From Phaeobacter sp. J2-8 (GTDB lineage: Bacteria; Pseudomonadota; Alphaproteobacteria; Rhodobacterales; Rhodobacteraceae), in the NCBI RefSeq assembly GCF_022867865.1, contig NZ_JALIEC010000001.1, positions 1,036,501 to 1,100,500 on the forward strand: a stretch of DNA of 64,000 nucleotides. The letters are read 5' to 3'. Of the stretch, positions 17,993 to 26,886 are shown one piece after another. The translations under genes were made by a program, and so were the position numbers. The notes under the pieces were generated by a model. It was not told the DNA's origin. It did no database searches and saw only the letters and a program-made list of their open reading frames with translations. How positions within the stretch are numbered: the stretch's first letter is position 1; every line of letters starts with the position of its first letter.

Positions 17993-18760
17993 TCAGGCGT
18001 CAAGGAACGCCCGCACAGAGGCCTCGAACTCTCGCGGCTTTTCCGCATGCAGCCAGTGACCAGCCCCGACCAGTTTCGCGAACCGTGCCTTGGGAAACAA
18101 CGCGCGGATCGCTGGCCTGTGCTCAGGCAGGACATAGTCTGACTCCGCACCGGACAAAAACAACGCCGGGCCGTCAAATACGCCAGAGACTTCGGGAAAC
18201 CCGATAATCTTGTCCATATCCCGCGCCAGAACATCGAGATTGAGCTTCCATCGCTTGCCCGCCACATCAAGCGATTGGGTGAAAAAGCTCTGAAGCGTCG
18301 GGTCGTCGACATGTCGCGCCAATTGCGCCAAGGCATCGGATCGCTTGTTGACCTGTTGCAGATCCACCGCCTTCATTGCGTCGATAAATTGTGTCTGATC
18401 ATGGCTATAGGTCACAGGGGCAATATCCCCGACCACCAATCGGTTCACCATGTCGGGATGCTGCAGGGCCAGGACCATCGCGGCCTTGCCACCCATCGAA
18501 TGGCCCACCACATCGGCGCGCCCGCCCAAGTCCGCAATCACCTCTGCCAGATCCTGCGCCATGTCGAGATAACTGTGGCTGTCAGCCCAGGCACTGTCGC
18601 CGTGATTGCGTTGATCGACGGCGATCACCGGGCGGCTGTCCGACAGCCGTTTGGCAATCACCCCCCAATTGCGGGCAGAGCCATAAAGCCCGTGAACGAT
18701 GACAAGCGGCGTGCCGCTCTGGCAGTCACCTGCCGGTTGGTGGTGGATCTGGTTCAGCAT
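17993..18760 (-). CDS. Alpha/beta-fold hydrolase (YbfF-like esterase)
   Basis: 255 aa. HGLYGSARNWG (oxyanion-hole loop) near residue 24, the nucleophile elbow VVGHSMGGKAA (Ser near residue 94), an acid residue in the GAESDYV region, and the catalytic His in GAGHWLHAEKP near residue 235 make a complete Ser-Asp-His triad. The short cap region and LVIVHGLYG match the YbfF/acyl-CoA-esterase-like group. It is cytosolic; the substrate is unknown. It stands alone between the LysR gene (218-bp convergent gap) and the divergent 18884 gene. Confidence 0.9.
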   Translation of the reverse strand: MLNQIHHQPAGDCQSGTPLVIVHGLYGSARNWGVIAKRLSDSRPVIAVDQRNHGDSAWADSHSYLDMAQDLAEVIADLGGRADVVGHSMGGKAAMVLALQHPDMVNRLVVGDIAPVTYSHDQTQFIDAMKAVDLQQVNKRSDALAQLARHVDDPTLQSFFTQSLDVAGKRWKLNLDVLARDMDKIIGFPEVSGVFDGPALFLSGAESDYVLPEHRPAIRALFPKARFAKLVGAGHWLHAEKPREFEASVRAFLDA

Positions 18761-18883
18761 GCCCCAGATCTATCGCGACGCCATGGATTGGGAAACCGGA
18801 AAATGCGCCTGGGCCAAACAGAAGACAGCTGATCTTGTCCTTGCCCGGATGTCCGCTTATGACCGCCAACAGAGGTGAGACCG

Positions 18884-19258
18884 GTGATCGAGGCACATAC
18901 TATCGAAGCGCGCAAAACGGCCCTGGCCAAATTGATGGCGGATCAATTGGGCGTTGGCGGCGCAACGTTTGAACACATGCTGACCCGTGCCGGTCGGCGG
19001 CTTCCGGCATGGGCGCGGCGCGACGCGGCGCAGATTGTCGAAGCGTCGCGGCTGGCGGCGCATCCGAAACTGGCGCGGCAGCTCGACCTGCACGCGCTGT
19101 CACGGGCCGAAGCACGCCTGACCCGTTACCTCAAATCGCTGGATCCCAAAGAGCGCCGCACCACAGCAAGACTGCATCTGGCGGGTGGGATCGTGCTGAA
19201 ACTGCTGGCCGTCGCCGCATTGTTCCTGATGGTCCTGCGCTGGCAGAACATCATTTGA
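18884..19258 (+). CDS. Conserved hypothetical protein with C-terminal membrane helix
   Basis: 124 aa from GTG 18884 with AGAGGTGA a few bases upstream; GTG 18875 is an alternative. The N-terminal two thirds are helical and basic (FEHMLTRAGRRLPAWARRDA, then AAHPKLARQLDLHALSRAEA). The end holds one hydrophobic helix, GGIVLKLLAVAALFLMVLRW, giving a tail-anchored topology with the bulk in the cytoplasm. I recognise it only as a protein type common in Rhodobacteraceae. No function is assigned. Confidence 0.75.
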   Translation: MIEAHTIEARKTALAKLMADQLGVGGATFEHMLTRAGRRLPAWARRDAAQIVEASRLAAHPKLARQLDLHALSRAEARLTRYLKSLDPKERRTTARLHLAGGIVLKLLAVAALFLMVLRWQNII

Positions 19259-19265
19259 CCTGTGC

Positions 19266-19407
19266 CTAGCCTGCGATATCCGTGGTGACGATGCATGGCG
19301 GCTTGCCGGGCAAATTCTGCCTCGGTGCTGCCTGCCGCCAAGGCCAGAAACCCAAGGGCAATAAAACCAGCGGTCACAATTGGCGGAATGTAATAGGGGC
19401 GTTTCAT
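19266..19407 (-). CDS. Possible small membrane protein, likely frameshifted
   Basis: Begins MKRPYYIPPIVTAGFIALGF with a single hydrophobic helix, preceded by AGAGG-type purines (GAGGTGACCCC). In the starting frame it runs into the convergent 18884 gene. In the next frame it would end ...LPGKPPCIVTTDIAG with a stop at 19266, 8 nt clear of the neighbour's stop. The span is 3n+1, so one extra base (or two lost) would be needed near 19310-19330. The two-frame reading is an inference from the cleaner gene boundary. Confidence 0.4.
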
Positions 19408-19539
19408 GGGGTCACCTCTTGATGGTTTCAAGGGTGATACGCAGACGGTCGCCTTTTCCGTCGCGTGAAATCGCAAAACCACTGGTTTTTCTGTGCCCGA
19501 CCAAACATGAAAAGACCCAGAGCATTGCACGCTCCGGGT

Positions 19540-19596
19540 CTTCTTCTGTTCAAAAATATCCTCGGGGAAGTTTGAAGGGGCAGAAAGCCCCTTCAA
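19540..19596 (-). repeat. Dispersed terminator-linked repeat, copy 3 (3' of glyA)
   Basis: On the minus strand after glyA: a perfect 10-bp stem TTGAAGGGGC/GCCCCTTCAA (19572-19596), then GAGGATATTTTTGAACAGAA and GAAG (19540-19563). A second hairpin, AGACCCGGAGC/GCTCTGGGTCT followed by TTTT, continues to about 19513. This one ends in a classical intrinsic terminator. Confidence 0.7.
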
Positions 19597-19647
19597 GGCC
19601 TGCGTGGCCTGAACGCAGTCTTACCGGTGCGCGTCAGCGCACAAGGT

Positions 19648-20943
19648 TCAGAGATCGGCGTAGATCGGGAACTTCTGGCAGAGCGCATCAACTTCCGCTT
19701 TGACCTTGGCTTCGACCTCTTTGTTGCCCTCTTCACCGTTTTCGGCCAGCCCGTCGACCACCTCGATGATCCAATCCGCGATCTGGCGGAACTCAGCCTC
19801 GCCAAAACCGCGGGTCGTCCCAGCAGGAGAGCCAAGGCGAATGCCCGAGGTCACTGTCGGTTTTTCCGGGTCAAACGGCACGCCGTTTTTGTTACAGGTG
19901 ATATGCGCACGGCCCAATGCGGTCTCGGTGGCGTTGCCCTTCACCCCTTTGGGGCGCAGGTCGACCAGCACAACATGGGTGTCGGTGCCATGGGTAACGG
20001 TGTCGAGCCCGCCCTTGATCAGTTGGTCCGAAAGCGCCTGGGCGTTTTTGATCACCTGTTGCGCATAGGTTTTGAATTCCGGTTGCAGCGCCTCGCCAAA
20101 GGCCACAGCCTTGGCCGCAATCACATGCATCAACGGGCCGCCCTGAATGCCGGGGAAGATCGCCGAGTTGACCTTTTTGGCAATCGCCTCGTCATTGGTC
20201 AGGATCATGCCGCCACGGGGGCCGCGCAGGGTCTTGTGCGTGGTGGTGGTGGCCACATGCGCATGCGGGAAGGGCGAGGGGTGCTCGCCCGCCGCCACCA
20301 GACCGGCGAAATGCGCCATGTCCACATGCAGATAGGCGCCAACCATATCGGCAATTTCGCGCATCCGCTTGAAATCAATCTGGCGCGGAATGGCCGAACC
20401 ACCTGCGATGATCAGCTTGGGCTGATGTTCTTTCGCCAATTCCTCGACCTGATCATAATCCAGCATGTTGTCCTGCTGGCGCACGCCATATTGCACCGCA
20501 TTAAACCATTTGCCCGATTGGTTGGGGCGCGCACCATGGGTCAGGTGGCCACCCGCGTCGAGCGACATGCCAAGGATGGTGTCACCCGGTTGGATCAACG
20601 CCTGATAGACGCCCTGGTTGGCCTGCGATCCCGAGTTGGGCTGAACATTGGCGAATTCACAACCAAACAGTTCCTTGGCGCGGGCAATCGCCAGATTTTC
20701 GGCCACATCCACCCAGTCGCAACCGCCATAATAGCGCCGTCCCGGATACCCTTCGGCGTATTTGTTGGTCAGAACCGACCCCTGGGCTTCCATCACCGCG
20801 CGCGACACGATGTTTTCCGACGCGATCAATTCGATCTCGCTGCGCTGGCGGCCCAATTCGCCGGTGATGGCGGCAAAGACTTCGCTGTCACGTTCGGCGA
20901 GGGGCTGGGAAAAGAATCCGGGGTTTTTGATCGACGTGGTCAT
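19648..20943 (-). CDS. glyA: Serine hydroxymethyltransferase
   Basis: PLP enzyme interconverting serine and glycine with tetrahydrofolate, the main source of one-carbon units; cytosolic. 431 aa, full length. It shows [10 protein letters not shown] and [14 protein letters not shown] (substrate/PLP site), [21 protein letters not shown], and the PLP-lysine motif [19 protein letters not shown]. Start ATG 20943 ([11 protein letters not shown]). Downstream is a hairpin plus copy 3 of the dispersed repeat. The start is 167 bp from that of divergent nadK. I looked for a riboswitch in the leader and see no fold I can name. Confidence 0.97.
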   Translation of the reverse strand: MTTSIKNPGFFSQPLAERDSEVFAAITGELGRQRSEIELIASENIVSRAVMEAQGSVLTNKYAEGYPGRRYYGGCDWVDVAENLAIARAKELFGCEFANVQPNSGSQANQGVYQALIQPGDTILGMSLDAGGHLTHGARPNQSGKWFNAVQYGVRQQDNMLDYDQVEELAKEHQPKLIIAGGSAIPRQIDFKRMREIADMVGAYLHVDMAHFAGLVAAGEHPSPFPHAHVATTTTHKTLRGPRGGMILTNDEAIAKKVNSAIFPGIQGGPLMHVIAAKAVAFGEALQPEFKTYAQQVIKNAQALSDQLIKGGLDTVTHGTDTHVVLVDLRPKGVKGNATETALGRAHITCNKNGVPFDPEKPTVTSGIRLGSPAGTTRGFGEAEFRQIADWIIEVVDGLAENGEEGNKEVEAKVKAEVDALCQKFPIYADL

Positions 20944-21109
20944 GGCAAGCTCCTTGGGCAAGCAAATGCATGGCGCGGTTCCTACTGCATCAACAGCGTG
21001 ACGAAAAGCCGGGAAAAGACCACAGGGCGATTTGATGTCGCCATCGCTGGTCATACCGGGGAACTTGTGGTTGTTTCGGAAATCAGAAGGTGCGGCAAGG
21101 AAACACGAC

Positions 21110-21871
21110 ATGAGCCTACGAATTGCGTTTTGTGCCTCGAACGCGCCACTTGCTCAGGCTGCCAAGGCCACATTGTCGACCCGATTTGGTGATCACGCCG
21201 AACAGGGGGCAGATGTGATTGTGGCCCTGGGCGGCGATGGCTTCATGTTGGCGACACTGCACCGGACCCAGGACAACCCCGCGCCGGTTTACGGCATGAA
21301 TCGCGGCACGGTCGGTTTCTTGATGAATGAATATAACGAACATGGTTTGGCGGACCGCCTGAAAGAGGCACAGGAAGAGGTCATCAATCCACTTTCGATG
21401 CATGCGATATGTACCGATGGCACCAAACACGATGCCCTTGCCATAAACGAGGTGTCGCTGCTGCGTGCCGGACCTCAGGCCGCGCGGCTGCGCATTTCGG
21501 TCGACGGGCGGGTGCGGATGCCGGAACTTGTCTGTGACGGTGCCTTGCTGGCGATGCTGGCCGGATCAACGGCCTATAACTTTTCCGCCCATGGGCCGAT
21601 TCTGCCGATCGGTTCGGATGTGCTCGCCCTGACGGCGATGGCGGCGTTCCGGCCGCGCCGGTGGCGGGGTGCGCTGCTGCCCAAGACCGCAGAAGTGCGG
21701 TTCGAGGTGCTGGACCCGGGCAAACGCCCGGTCATGGCCGAGGCCGACGCCCGCGCGGTGCAAGACGTGGAAATTGTTGATATCCGTTCCGAACCCTCAA
21801 TCGCACACCGTATCCTGTTTGATCCCGGCCACGGGCTTGAGGAACGGCTGATCCGGGAACAATTTGTCTAG
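21110..21871 (+). CDS. nadK: NAD kinase
   Basis: Phosphorylates NAD to NADP with ATP; cytosolic. 253 aa. The diagnostic GGDGFML motif ([16 protein letters not shown]), [16 protein letters not shown] and the second conserved block [20 protein letters not shown] are all present. The ATG at 21110 ([13 protein letters not shown]) has AAGGA nine bases upstream; the frame is open further left but overlaps the glyA leader. The downstream gene (Crp/Fnr) is convergent across 34 bp. Confidence 0.95.
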   Translation: MSLRIAFCASNAPLAQAAKATLSTRFGDHAEQGADVIVALGGDGFMLATLHRTQDNPAPVYGMNRGTVGFLMNEYNEHGLADRLKEAQEEVINPLSMHAICTDGTKHDALAINEVSLLRAGPQAARLRISVDGRVRMPELVCDGALLAMLAGSTAYNFSAHGPILPIGSDVLALTAMAAFRPRRWRGALLPKTAEVRFEVLDPGKRPVMAEADARAVQDVEIVDIRSEPSIAHRILFDPGHGLEERLIREQFV

Positions 21872-21905
21872 CAACTGTATGTCGCGCGCCCCCCGCTTGC
21901 CGCGT

Positions 21906-22595
21906 TTAACCGGCGCGCGTGGCCAGCAGATCGGGATCGACCAGGATCAGATCACGCCCATCGCGGCGCAGCATCTTGTCCAGCTCCCAGGCGCGGATCT
22001 GGCGATTGACGGTTTCGCGCGTCAGCCCGGCCATATCGCCCAGATCGGATTGGGACACCGAAGGCGTGAGGCGAAATCCGCCGTCTTCTTCCACCCCCCA
22101 ACGTTCGAACAATCCAATCAACACTTTTGCCAGACGCGTGCCGCCGTCGGCGGTGGACAGATCTGCCAGCGCTTCGGTCGTGGATTGCAGTTTGCGACAT
22201 AGGTCCGCAATCAAACCCAGGGTGGTTTGTGGATGGTCGGTCAGGAATTGCAGCAGATGCGTGCGGTGCAACAGACGCCCGGTCACGTCATTGGTGGCAA
22301 TTGCATCCGCTGTGCGGTCGCTGCCCAGAAGCACGGCCATTTCCCCGACAGAGTCACCGGGCCCAAGATGGGCCACAATCGACCGGTTGCCCGTGGCCGA
22401 TGTCAGGCTGATCTCGACCCGCCCGGTTTCAATCAACATCAACGTTTCGCCGGGGCTGCCCTTGGAAAAAATCGTCTTTCCACCATGATAGTGACAGGAC
22501 TTTGAAAGTGCCAATAACAGGGCGCGTTCACTGGGGTCCAGCGCGCCAAGGATAAGGCTTTCGCGCCGGGCGGTATCTCGGAATTTCAAAACCAT
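21906..22595 (-). CDS. Crp/Fnr-family transcriptional regulator
   Basis: 229 aa. An N-terminal cyclic-nucleotide-binding beta-barrel (residues about 15-125; GSPGETLMLIETGRVEISLT and GDSVGEMAVLLGSDRTADA, the latter resembling the cAMP phosphate cassette) is followed by a C-terminal winged helix with TPSVSQSDLGDMAGLTRETV as recognition helix. The Fnr iron-sulfur cysteines are absent, so it is of Crp rather than Fnr type. A perfect CRP-type palindrome lies 145 bp upstream of its start (22740-22759), consistent with autoregulation or with control of a transcript in the gap. Confidence 0.9.
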   Translation of the reverse strand: MVLKFRDTARRESLILGALDPSERALLLALSKSCHYHGGKTIFSKGSPGETLMLIETGRVEISLTSATGNRSIVAHLGPGDSVGEMAVLLGSDRTADAIATNDVTGRLLHRTHLLQFLTDHPQTTLGLIADLCRKLQSTTEALADLSTADGGTRLAKVLIGLFERWGVEEDGGFRLTPSVSQSDLGDMAGLTRETVNRQIRAWELDKMLRRDGRDLILVDPDLLATRAG

Positions 22596-22739
22596 GGTGT
22601 TCCTGCCAGAACTTGCACGCCATAGACGCGCTGTATCGAACTAAAAATAATGACTTGGCCGACAAATATGATCTGGCCGAGGTTAAGTTACACGATTGTC
22701 GAAGGACAGTAACCGGGCAAATTCAGGATACTGTGTGCT

Positions 22740-22759
22740 TCTGTGATGTCCGTCACAGA
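22740..22759. promoter_or_regulatory. CRP-type binding site, perfect 7-6-7 palindrome
   Basis: TCTGTGATGTCCGTCACAGA: both half sites (TCTGTGA/TCACAGA) are exact inverted repeats around a 6-nt spacer, matching the enterobacterial CRP consensus TGTGA-N6-TCACA. A weak -10-like CAGAAT follows on the plus strand at 22775-22780. The likely ligand protein is the Crp/Fnr regulator encoded next to it. Confidence 0.7.
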
Positions 22760-23024
22760 TTTCAGGTGCAGTTGCAGAATAGGAAAGGGGGCGTCCGTCG
22801 GCATCGGTGTCTCACGATTGCTTTCAAGCCCTTTCTCTTCCCGAGAATGGCGGGTGCGCACCCCGATCCGGGGCGGATTATTATGGCCGCACCGGACAGG
22901 ACCCGACGACGGTTAGGTGAGTGAGTGACACCTGACTGTTGTCGGACCTGGCCAGTGACGAGGATTGCGTTTTTCGCTGTTCCTGTTTCCCTGTTGCTGG
23001 TCGCAACAAGATTTAAGAAGGATC

Positions 23025-23060
23025 AACCGCCCGGGGTCTTGCTCTGGGCGGTTTATTTTT
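23025..23060 (+). terminator. Orphan intrinsic terminator on the plus strand
   Basis: AACCGCCC (23025-23032) pairs with GGGCGGTT (23046-23053) and is followed by TATTTTT. It is a textbook Rho-independent terminator for a plus-strand transcript, yet both flanking genes are on the minus strand. Confidence 0.75.
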
Positions 23061-23111
23061 GTCCTCTCCACTTTGTCTTCTCCACGGTTTCGGCCCGCGG
23101 TGGCGGCGAAT

Positions 23112-23152
23112 GGCGCTTTGCGGCCCCCGGATGGGGATCACCGCAAAGCGCC
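23112..23152 (-). terminator. Hairpin 3' of prpE
   Basis: A perfect 12-bp inverted repeat GGCGCTTTGCGG/CCGCAAAGCGCC with a 17-nt loop begins 8 nt beyond the prpE stop. No T-run follows on the minus strand, so it may act with Rho or as an mRNA-end stabiliser. Confidence 0.6.
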
Positions 23153-23159
23153 GGTGTGC

Positions 23160-25048
23160 TTATTGGGCGTAGCCAATTGTTTTCAGCGCGCCGCTGATTT
23201 CGTCCAAAATGGCCGGATCGTCGATCGTTGCCGGCATTTTGAAGTCCTGGCTGTCGGCAATTTTCACCATGGTTGCGCGCAGGATCTTGCCGGATCGGGT
23301 CTTGGGCAGGCGATCCACGACAACCGCCAGTTTGAATGCCGCGACGGGGCCGATTTTTTCCCGCACCAATTTGACCACCTCTGCGATCACCTCGCCATGG
23401 TTGCGATCCACGCCGGCATTCAAACACAGGAAGCCGACCGGCAGTTGCCCTTTCAACGCATCGGTCACGCCGATCACCGCGCATTCGGCCACATCCGGGT
23501 GGCTGGCAAGCACCTCTTCCATGCCGCCAGTCGAAAGCCGGTGACCCGCGACATTGATCACGTCATCGGTGCGCGCCATGATGTACAGATAACCGTCTTC
23601 GTCGATCATGCCGGCATCACCGGTTTCATAATACCCCGGAAACGTTGTGAGATAGCTCTTGCGATAGCGATCCCCGGCATTCCAAAGCGTCGGCAGGGTG
23701 CCGGGGGGCAGGGGCAGTTTCACGGCAATTGCGCCCATGTCCCCGGCGGGCACCGGGTTGCCACCTTCGTCCAGGATCTGAACGTCAAACCCCGGCATCG
23801 CCACGGAGGGCGAGCCGATCTTGACCGGCAGTTCTTCGATCCCAAGTGGGTTGGCTGCAATCGGGAACCCGGTTTCGGTTTGCCACCAATGGTCAATCAC
23901 CGGCACGTTCAGTTGTTCCTGCGCCCAAACGATTGTGTCGGGGTCGGCCCGTTCCCCGGCCAGATAGACCGCATTCAGACAGGACAGGTCGTAATTCTTG
24001 ATCAACGTGCCCTGCGGGTCTTCGCGTTTGACGGCGCGAAATGCGGTCGGGGCGGTGAAGAAGCTTTTGACGTTATGTTCGGAAATCACACGCCAGAAGG
24101 TGCCGGCGTCTGGCGTGCCAACCGGTTTGCCCTCAAACACGATGGTGGTGTTGCCGTGGATCAAGGGGCCATAACAAATATAGCTGTGTCCGACGACCCA
24201 GCCGACATCCGACGCGGCCCAGAATACGTCGCCGGGATCGACGTTATAGACGTTTTTCATTGTCCAGTTCAGCGCCACCAGATGGCCGCCGGTGTGGCGC
24301 ACGACGCCTTTGGGCGCGCCGGTGGTGCCAGAGGTGTAGAGCACATAGGCCGGGTGGTTGCCTTCGACCGGCAGACATTCCGCCGGTTCCACGCGGCCTG
24401 AAATCCGTGCCAATCGACGTCACGGTCGGCAACCAGCGTTGCAACCTCTTGTTCGCGTTGAAAGATCACGCAGAAATCCGGTTTGTGCGAGGCGAGTTCA
24501 ATCGCGCCGTCGACCAGCGGTTTGTAATGCACCACCCGGCCGGGTTCCAAACCACAGGAGGCCGCGATGATGGCGCGCGGCTTGGCGTCGTCGATGCGCA
24601 CGGCCAGTTCATTGGCCGCAAAGCCGCCAAAGACCACGGAATGGATCGCGCCAAGACGGGCGCAGGCCAGCATTGCCTCCATCGCCTCTGGCACCATTGG
24701 CATATAGATGATGACCCGGTCGCCCTTTTCCACGCCCTTGGCGCGCAGCGCGCCGGCAAGACGGGCCACCCGGTCCTGCAATTCGGCAAAGGTGATTTTG
24801 TAAATCGTTCCCGTGATCGGACTGTCATGGATGATCGCCACCCGATCGCCATTTCCGGCAACTACATGACGGTCGACGGCGTTCCAGCAGGCGTTGACCA
24901 TGCCATCAGCGAACCATTCATACTGATGATCACCAAGATCACTCAACGCCTGGGTCGGTGGCCTGTCCCAGTCGATGGATTTGGCGGCCTCCATCCAGAA
25001 TGTTTCAGGATCGGCCTTCCAGTTTTCGTAAACATCCTTGTATGCCAT
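23160..25048 (-). CDS. prpE: Propionyl-CoA synthetase (AMP-forming; frameshifted)
   Basis: Activates propionate (and acetate) to the CoA thioester. 629 aa after repair, the usual PrpE length, and closing in IGYAQ like other PrpE proteins. The N-terminal half starts MAYKDVYENW, with KGDRVIIYMPMVPEAMEAML and IHSVVFGGFAANELAVRIDD. The C-terminal half has YTSGTTGAPKGVVRHTGG, DHWWQTETG, ARTDDVINVAGHRLSTG and the catalytic-lysine motif PKTRSGKILR. At about 24392 one G is lost: repaired GFQAAVEPAECLP, observed GFQAAWNRRNV. ATG 25048 has GAGGAGG upstream. Its leader holds TTTGCAAA repeats typical of ScfR/PccR-controlled propionyl-CoA genes. Confidence 0.92.
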
Positions 25049-25135
25049 GATATCCTCCTCCTCCGAGATACCATCTCGATACGCAACCTGCGGCCATTCG
25101 GGCAAGCGGCATGGCACTTTCCGCGTCACATTATC

Positions 25136-25231
25136 GCAAAAAATTTGCATATTTGGGCGCGCGCCCTTGCAAATTTTTGCAAACCTGCGCCGATTAAACA
25201 GATTTTCGGGAAATCAGGCAGAGTTTGCAAA
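25136..25231. promoter_or_regulatory. Cluster of TTTGCAAA-type sites upstream of prpE
   Basis: GCAAA...TTTGC palindrome (25136-25148), TTGCAAA (25167-25173) followed after 2 nt by TTTGCAAA (25176-25183), and TTTGCAAA (25224-25231) next to TTTTCGC. Paired TTTGCAAA repeats are the described operator of the short-chain fatty acyl-CoA regulator PccR (ScfR/RamB family) in Rhodobacter. The position 88-184 bp upstream of the prpE start codon fits. The regulator itself is not in this window. Confidence 0.65.
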
Positions 25232-25285
25232 GTTTTCGCGCGCCATGGCCGGGGCGGGAATCATCGCGGGTTTCCGACCGCGCCA

Positions 25286-26814
25286 TCACACATCATAGGC
25301 CAGACGAAGCCCCCCCAATGGCGGCCTTGGACCATGATCGGTGCCGAGACATCCTTCATCAACTTGAAAATGCCGCCGCCCATGTCGCGGCGATAGACCT
25401 GCAAAAGGAAGGGCGCCGTGTTTCGCCCGGCCTTCAGCCCGACCCGATCATCAAAGATCCGCCGGTTGCGGCAATTGGCGGTGTTCCACGCCACATCCTG
25501 TCTTTGTGGTTTGGAAAACATGCTGTTGTGGGTCGGAAGATAGCCATCCCGATTGACGGCGGCGCAGAAGATGACTTTGTCCGACAGGGCCAATGCGGCT
25601 TCTTGCACCTCCGGGAACAGCGCGTCGGTCAAACGGGTAAAGGGGGCCATGACCTGGGCCGGGTTGGAGCCCGCGATGGGGCGATAGTCCTGTGAAAACA
25701 GCCCCGCCAAAGAGATCCTGCCGGTGGTCACGGCCTCTTCCAGTGCGTCAGACAGGCGGGCGGCGTCCCGCATAACCTGTTGAATAAAAATGGAATCTTC
25801 GACATCCCCCCCCAGAGAGGCCGCACGCTGGACGATGTTTTCGGTATGATCGACAAGCGTATCAACCCGCACCATTGCGCCCTTCAGCCGCTTGGCGGTC
25901 TCTTGCACGCTGTCACTGACATGGGCAAAGGCGGGCATGAAACGTTCATTGGCGCGGTGCACCGCGTCCGCATCCGCCTGTATCCGTCTGGCGGTGGTCT
26001 GAACCTCTTGGATCTGGGTGGCAATCGCCGTCAGATTCTTATCCGTCTTGCGGCTTTCGTCGATCACCAGTTCCGCGTCCCCCTGAATCGCCCGCGATTG
26101 GACGGCCAATTCAGAGACCAGTTTGCCCAGCGATTGCACCCCGCCGCGAATATCCTCGTTGGTTTGGGTGGTGCGGTCGGAAAGATCGTTGATCATCTGG
26201 GCAATGACGGCGAAGCCGCGACCGGCCTCGCCCGCGCGGGACGCTTCGATACCGGCGTTCAGCGATAGGATATTCACTTGAAAAGCAATGTCTTCGATCA
26301 TTTCGGTTTTCTGCCGCACCTCCCCCAGAGAGGTCATGACCGAAGTCACCTGATCAGAAACAGAGGCGACCCATTGCGCCAGATCGCGGGATTTTCCGGT
26401 GGCTCTGCGCACCGCTTCGGAAGAAACAGTGACAATTTCCCCGGCGTTTTCGGCGCTTGCTGAGACCGCATCAATGCCCGCGCGCACCGCGCTGTTGGCA
26501 GTGATCAACTGCTGCGACGTCTGCTGTGTCTGTGACAGGATTTCAAGCTGTGCGGTCGACCGGTCCCGCAGCGAGGTCAGAAAGGCCGCGACATCAACAA
26601 CCTCGAACCCCAGCCGGGATGCGGCGCGGGCCAGCTCGGTCAAGCGATCGTCAACTTGTGCGGTCTCGACATCAAATACTGCCGCCGGGTCCACCGATGC
26701 CATATCCGGGACCGGGTCGGCCCCTTCGCCTTCGCGGCGGTCCATGTCCAGGTCGATCAGATCGTCTTCGTCATGTTTGCGCCAAGGCAGAATCTTGGCG
26801 ACCAATTGTAGCAT
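25286..26814 (-). CDS. Cytoplasmic methyl-accepting chemotaxis protein (frameshifted at 3' end)
   Basis: About 509 aa. No membrane segments: an N-terminal acidic linker, then the coiled-coil signalling domain with its hairpin tip LNAGIEASRAGEAGRGF near residue 200, then long helices with EAVRRATGKSRDLAQWV. A C-terminal sensor-like domain has NRDGYLPTHN, WNTANCRNRRIFDDRVGL and QVYRRDMGGG, widespread in soluble MCPs. The family end 'GRHWGGLRLAYDV' is reached by adding one G to the run of seven at 25310-25316 and stops at 25286; as written it reads GGFVWPMM and runs on to 25261. It probably signals to CheA from a cytoplasmic cluster. Confidence 0.85.
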
Positions 26815-26886
26815 TTGGCGGTTCCCCGGGGTTTCAAACCGAAGTTGTGCCGCCAAATGGTGAAGATCGGGTAAGTTTCGCCGATC

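Larger units (their letters stand above)
22596..23159. other. 565-bp intergenic region with regulatory signals
   Basis: It separates the Crp/Fnr gene and prpE, both on the minus strand. It contains a perfect CRP-type box (22740-22759), a plus-strand intrinsic terminator (23025-23060) with no recognised gene before it, and the hairpin 3' of prpE (23112-23152). Short open frames exist, but none has a ribosome site plus protein-like composition. A small RNA on the plus strand is possible. Confidence 0.6.

Noticed and set aside
18783-18878. 31-codon ORF before the 18884 gene
   Set aside because: No ribosome site or protein-like features; overlap with the next start is likely chance.
20944-21109. 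Riboswitch in the glyA leader
   Set aside because: No recognisable SAM, glycine or THF riboswitch core; only short weak hairpins.
19627-21192. Plus-strand open frame of 521 codons across glyA
   Set aside because: Antisense to a full-length, clearly recognised glyA; no ribosome site or family match.
22965-24401. Plus-strand open frame of 478 codons opposite prpE
   Set aside because: Shadow of the real minus-strand gene: composition is His/Gln/Arg-rich with no recognisable domain, a common artefact of high GC content.
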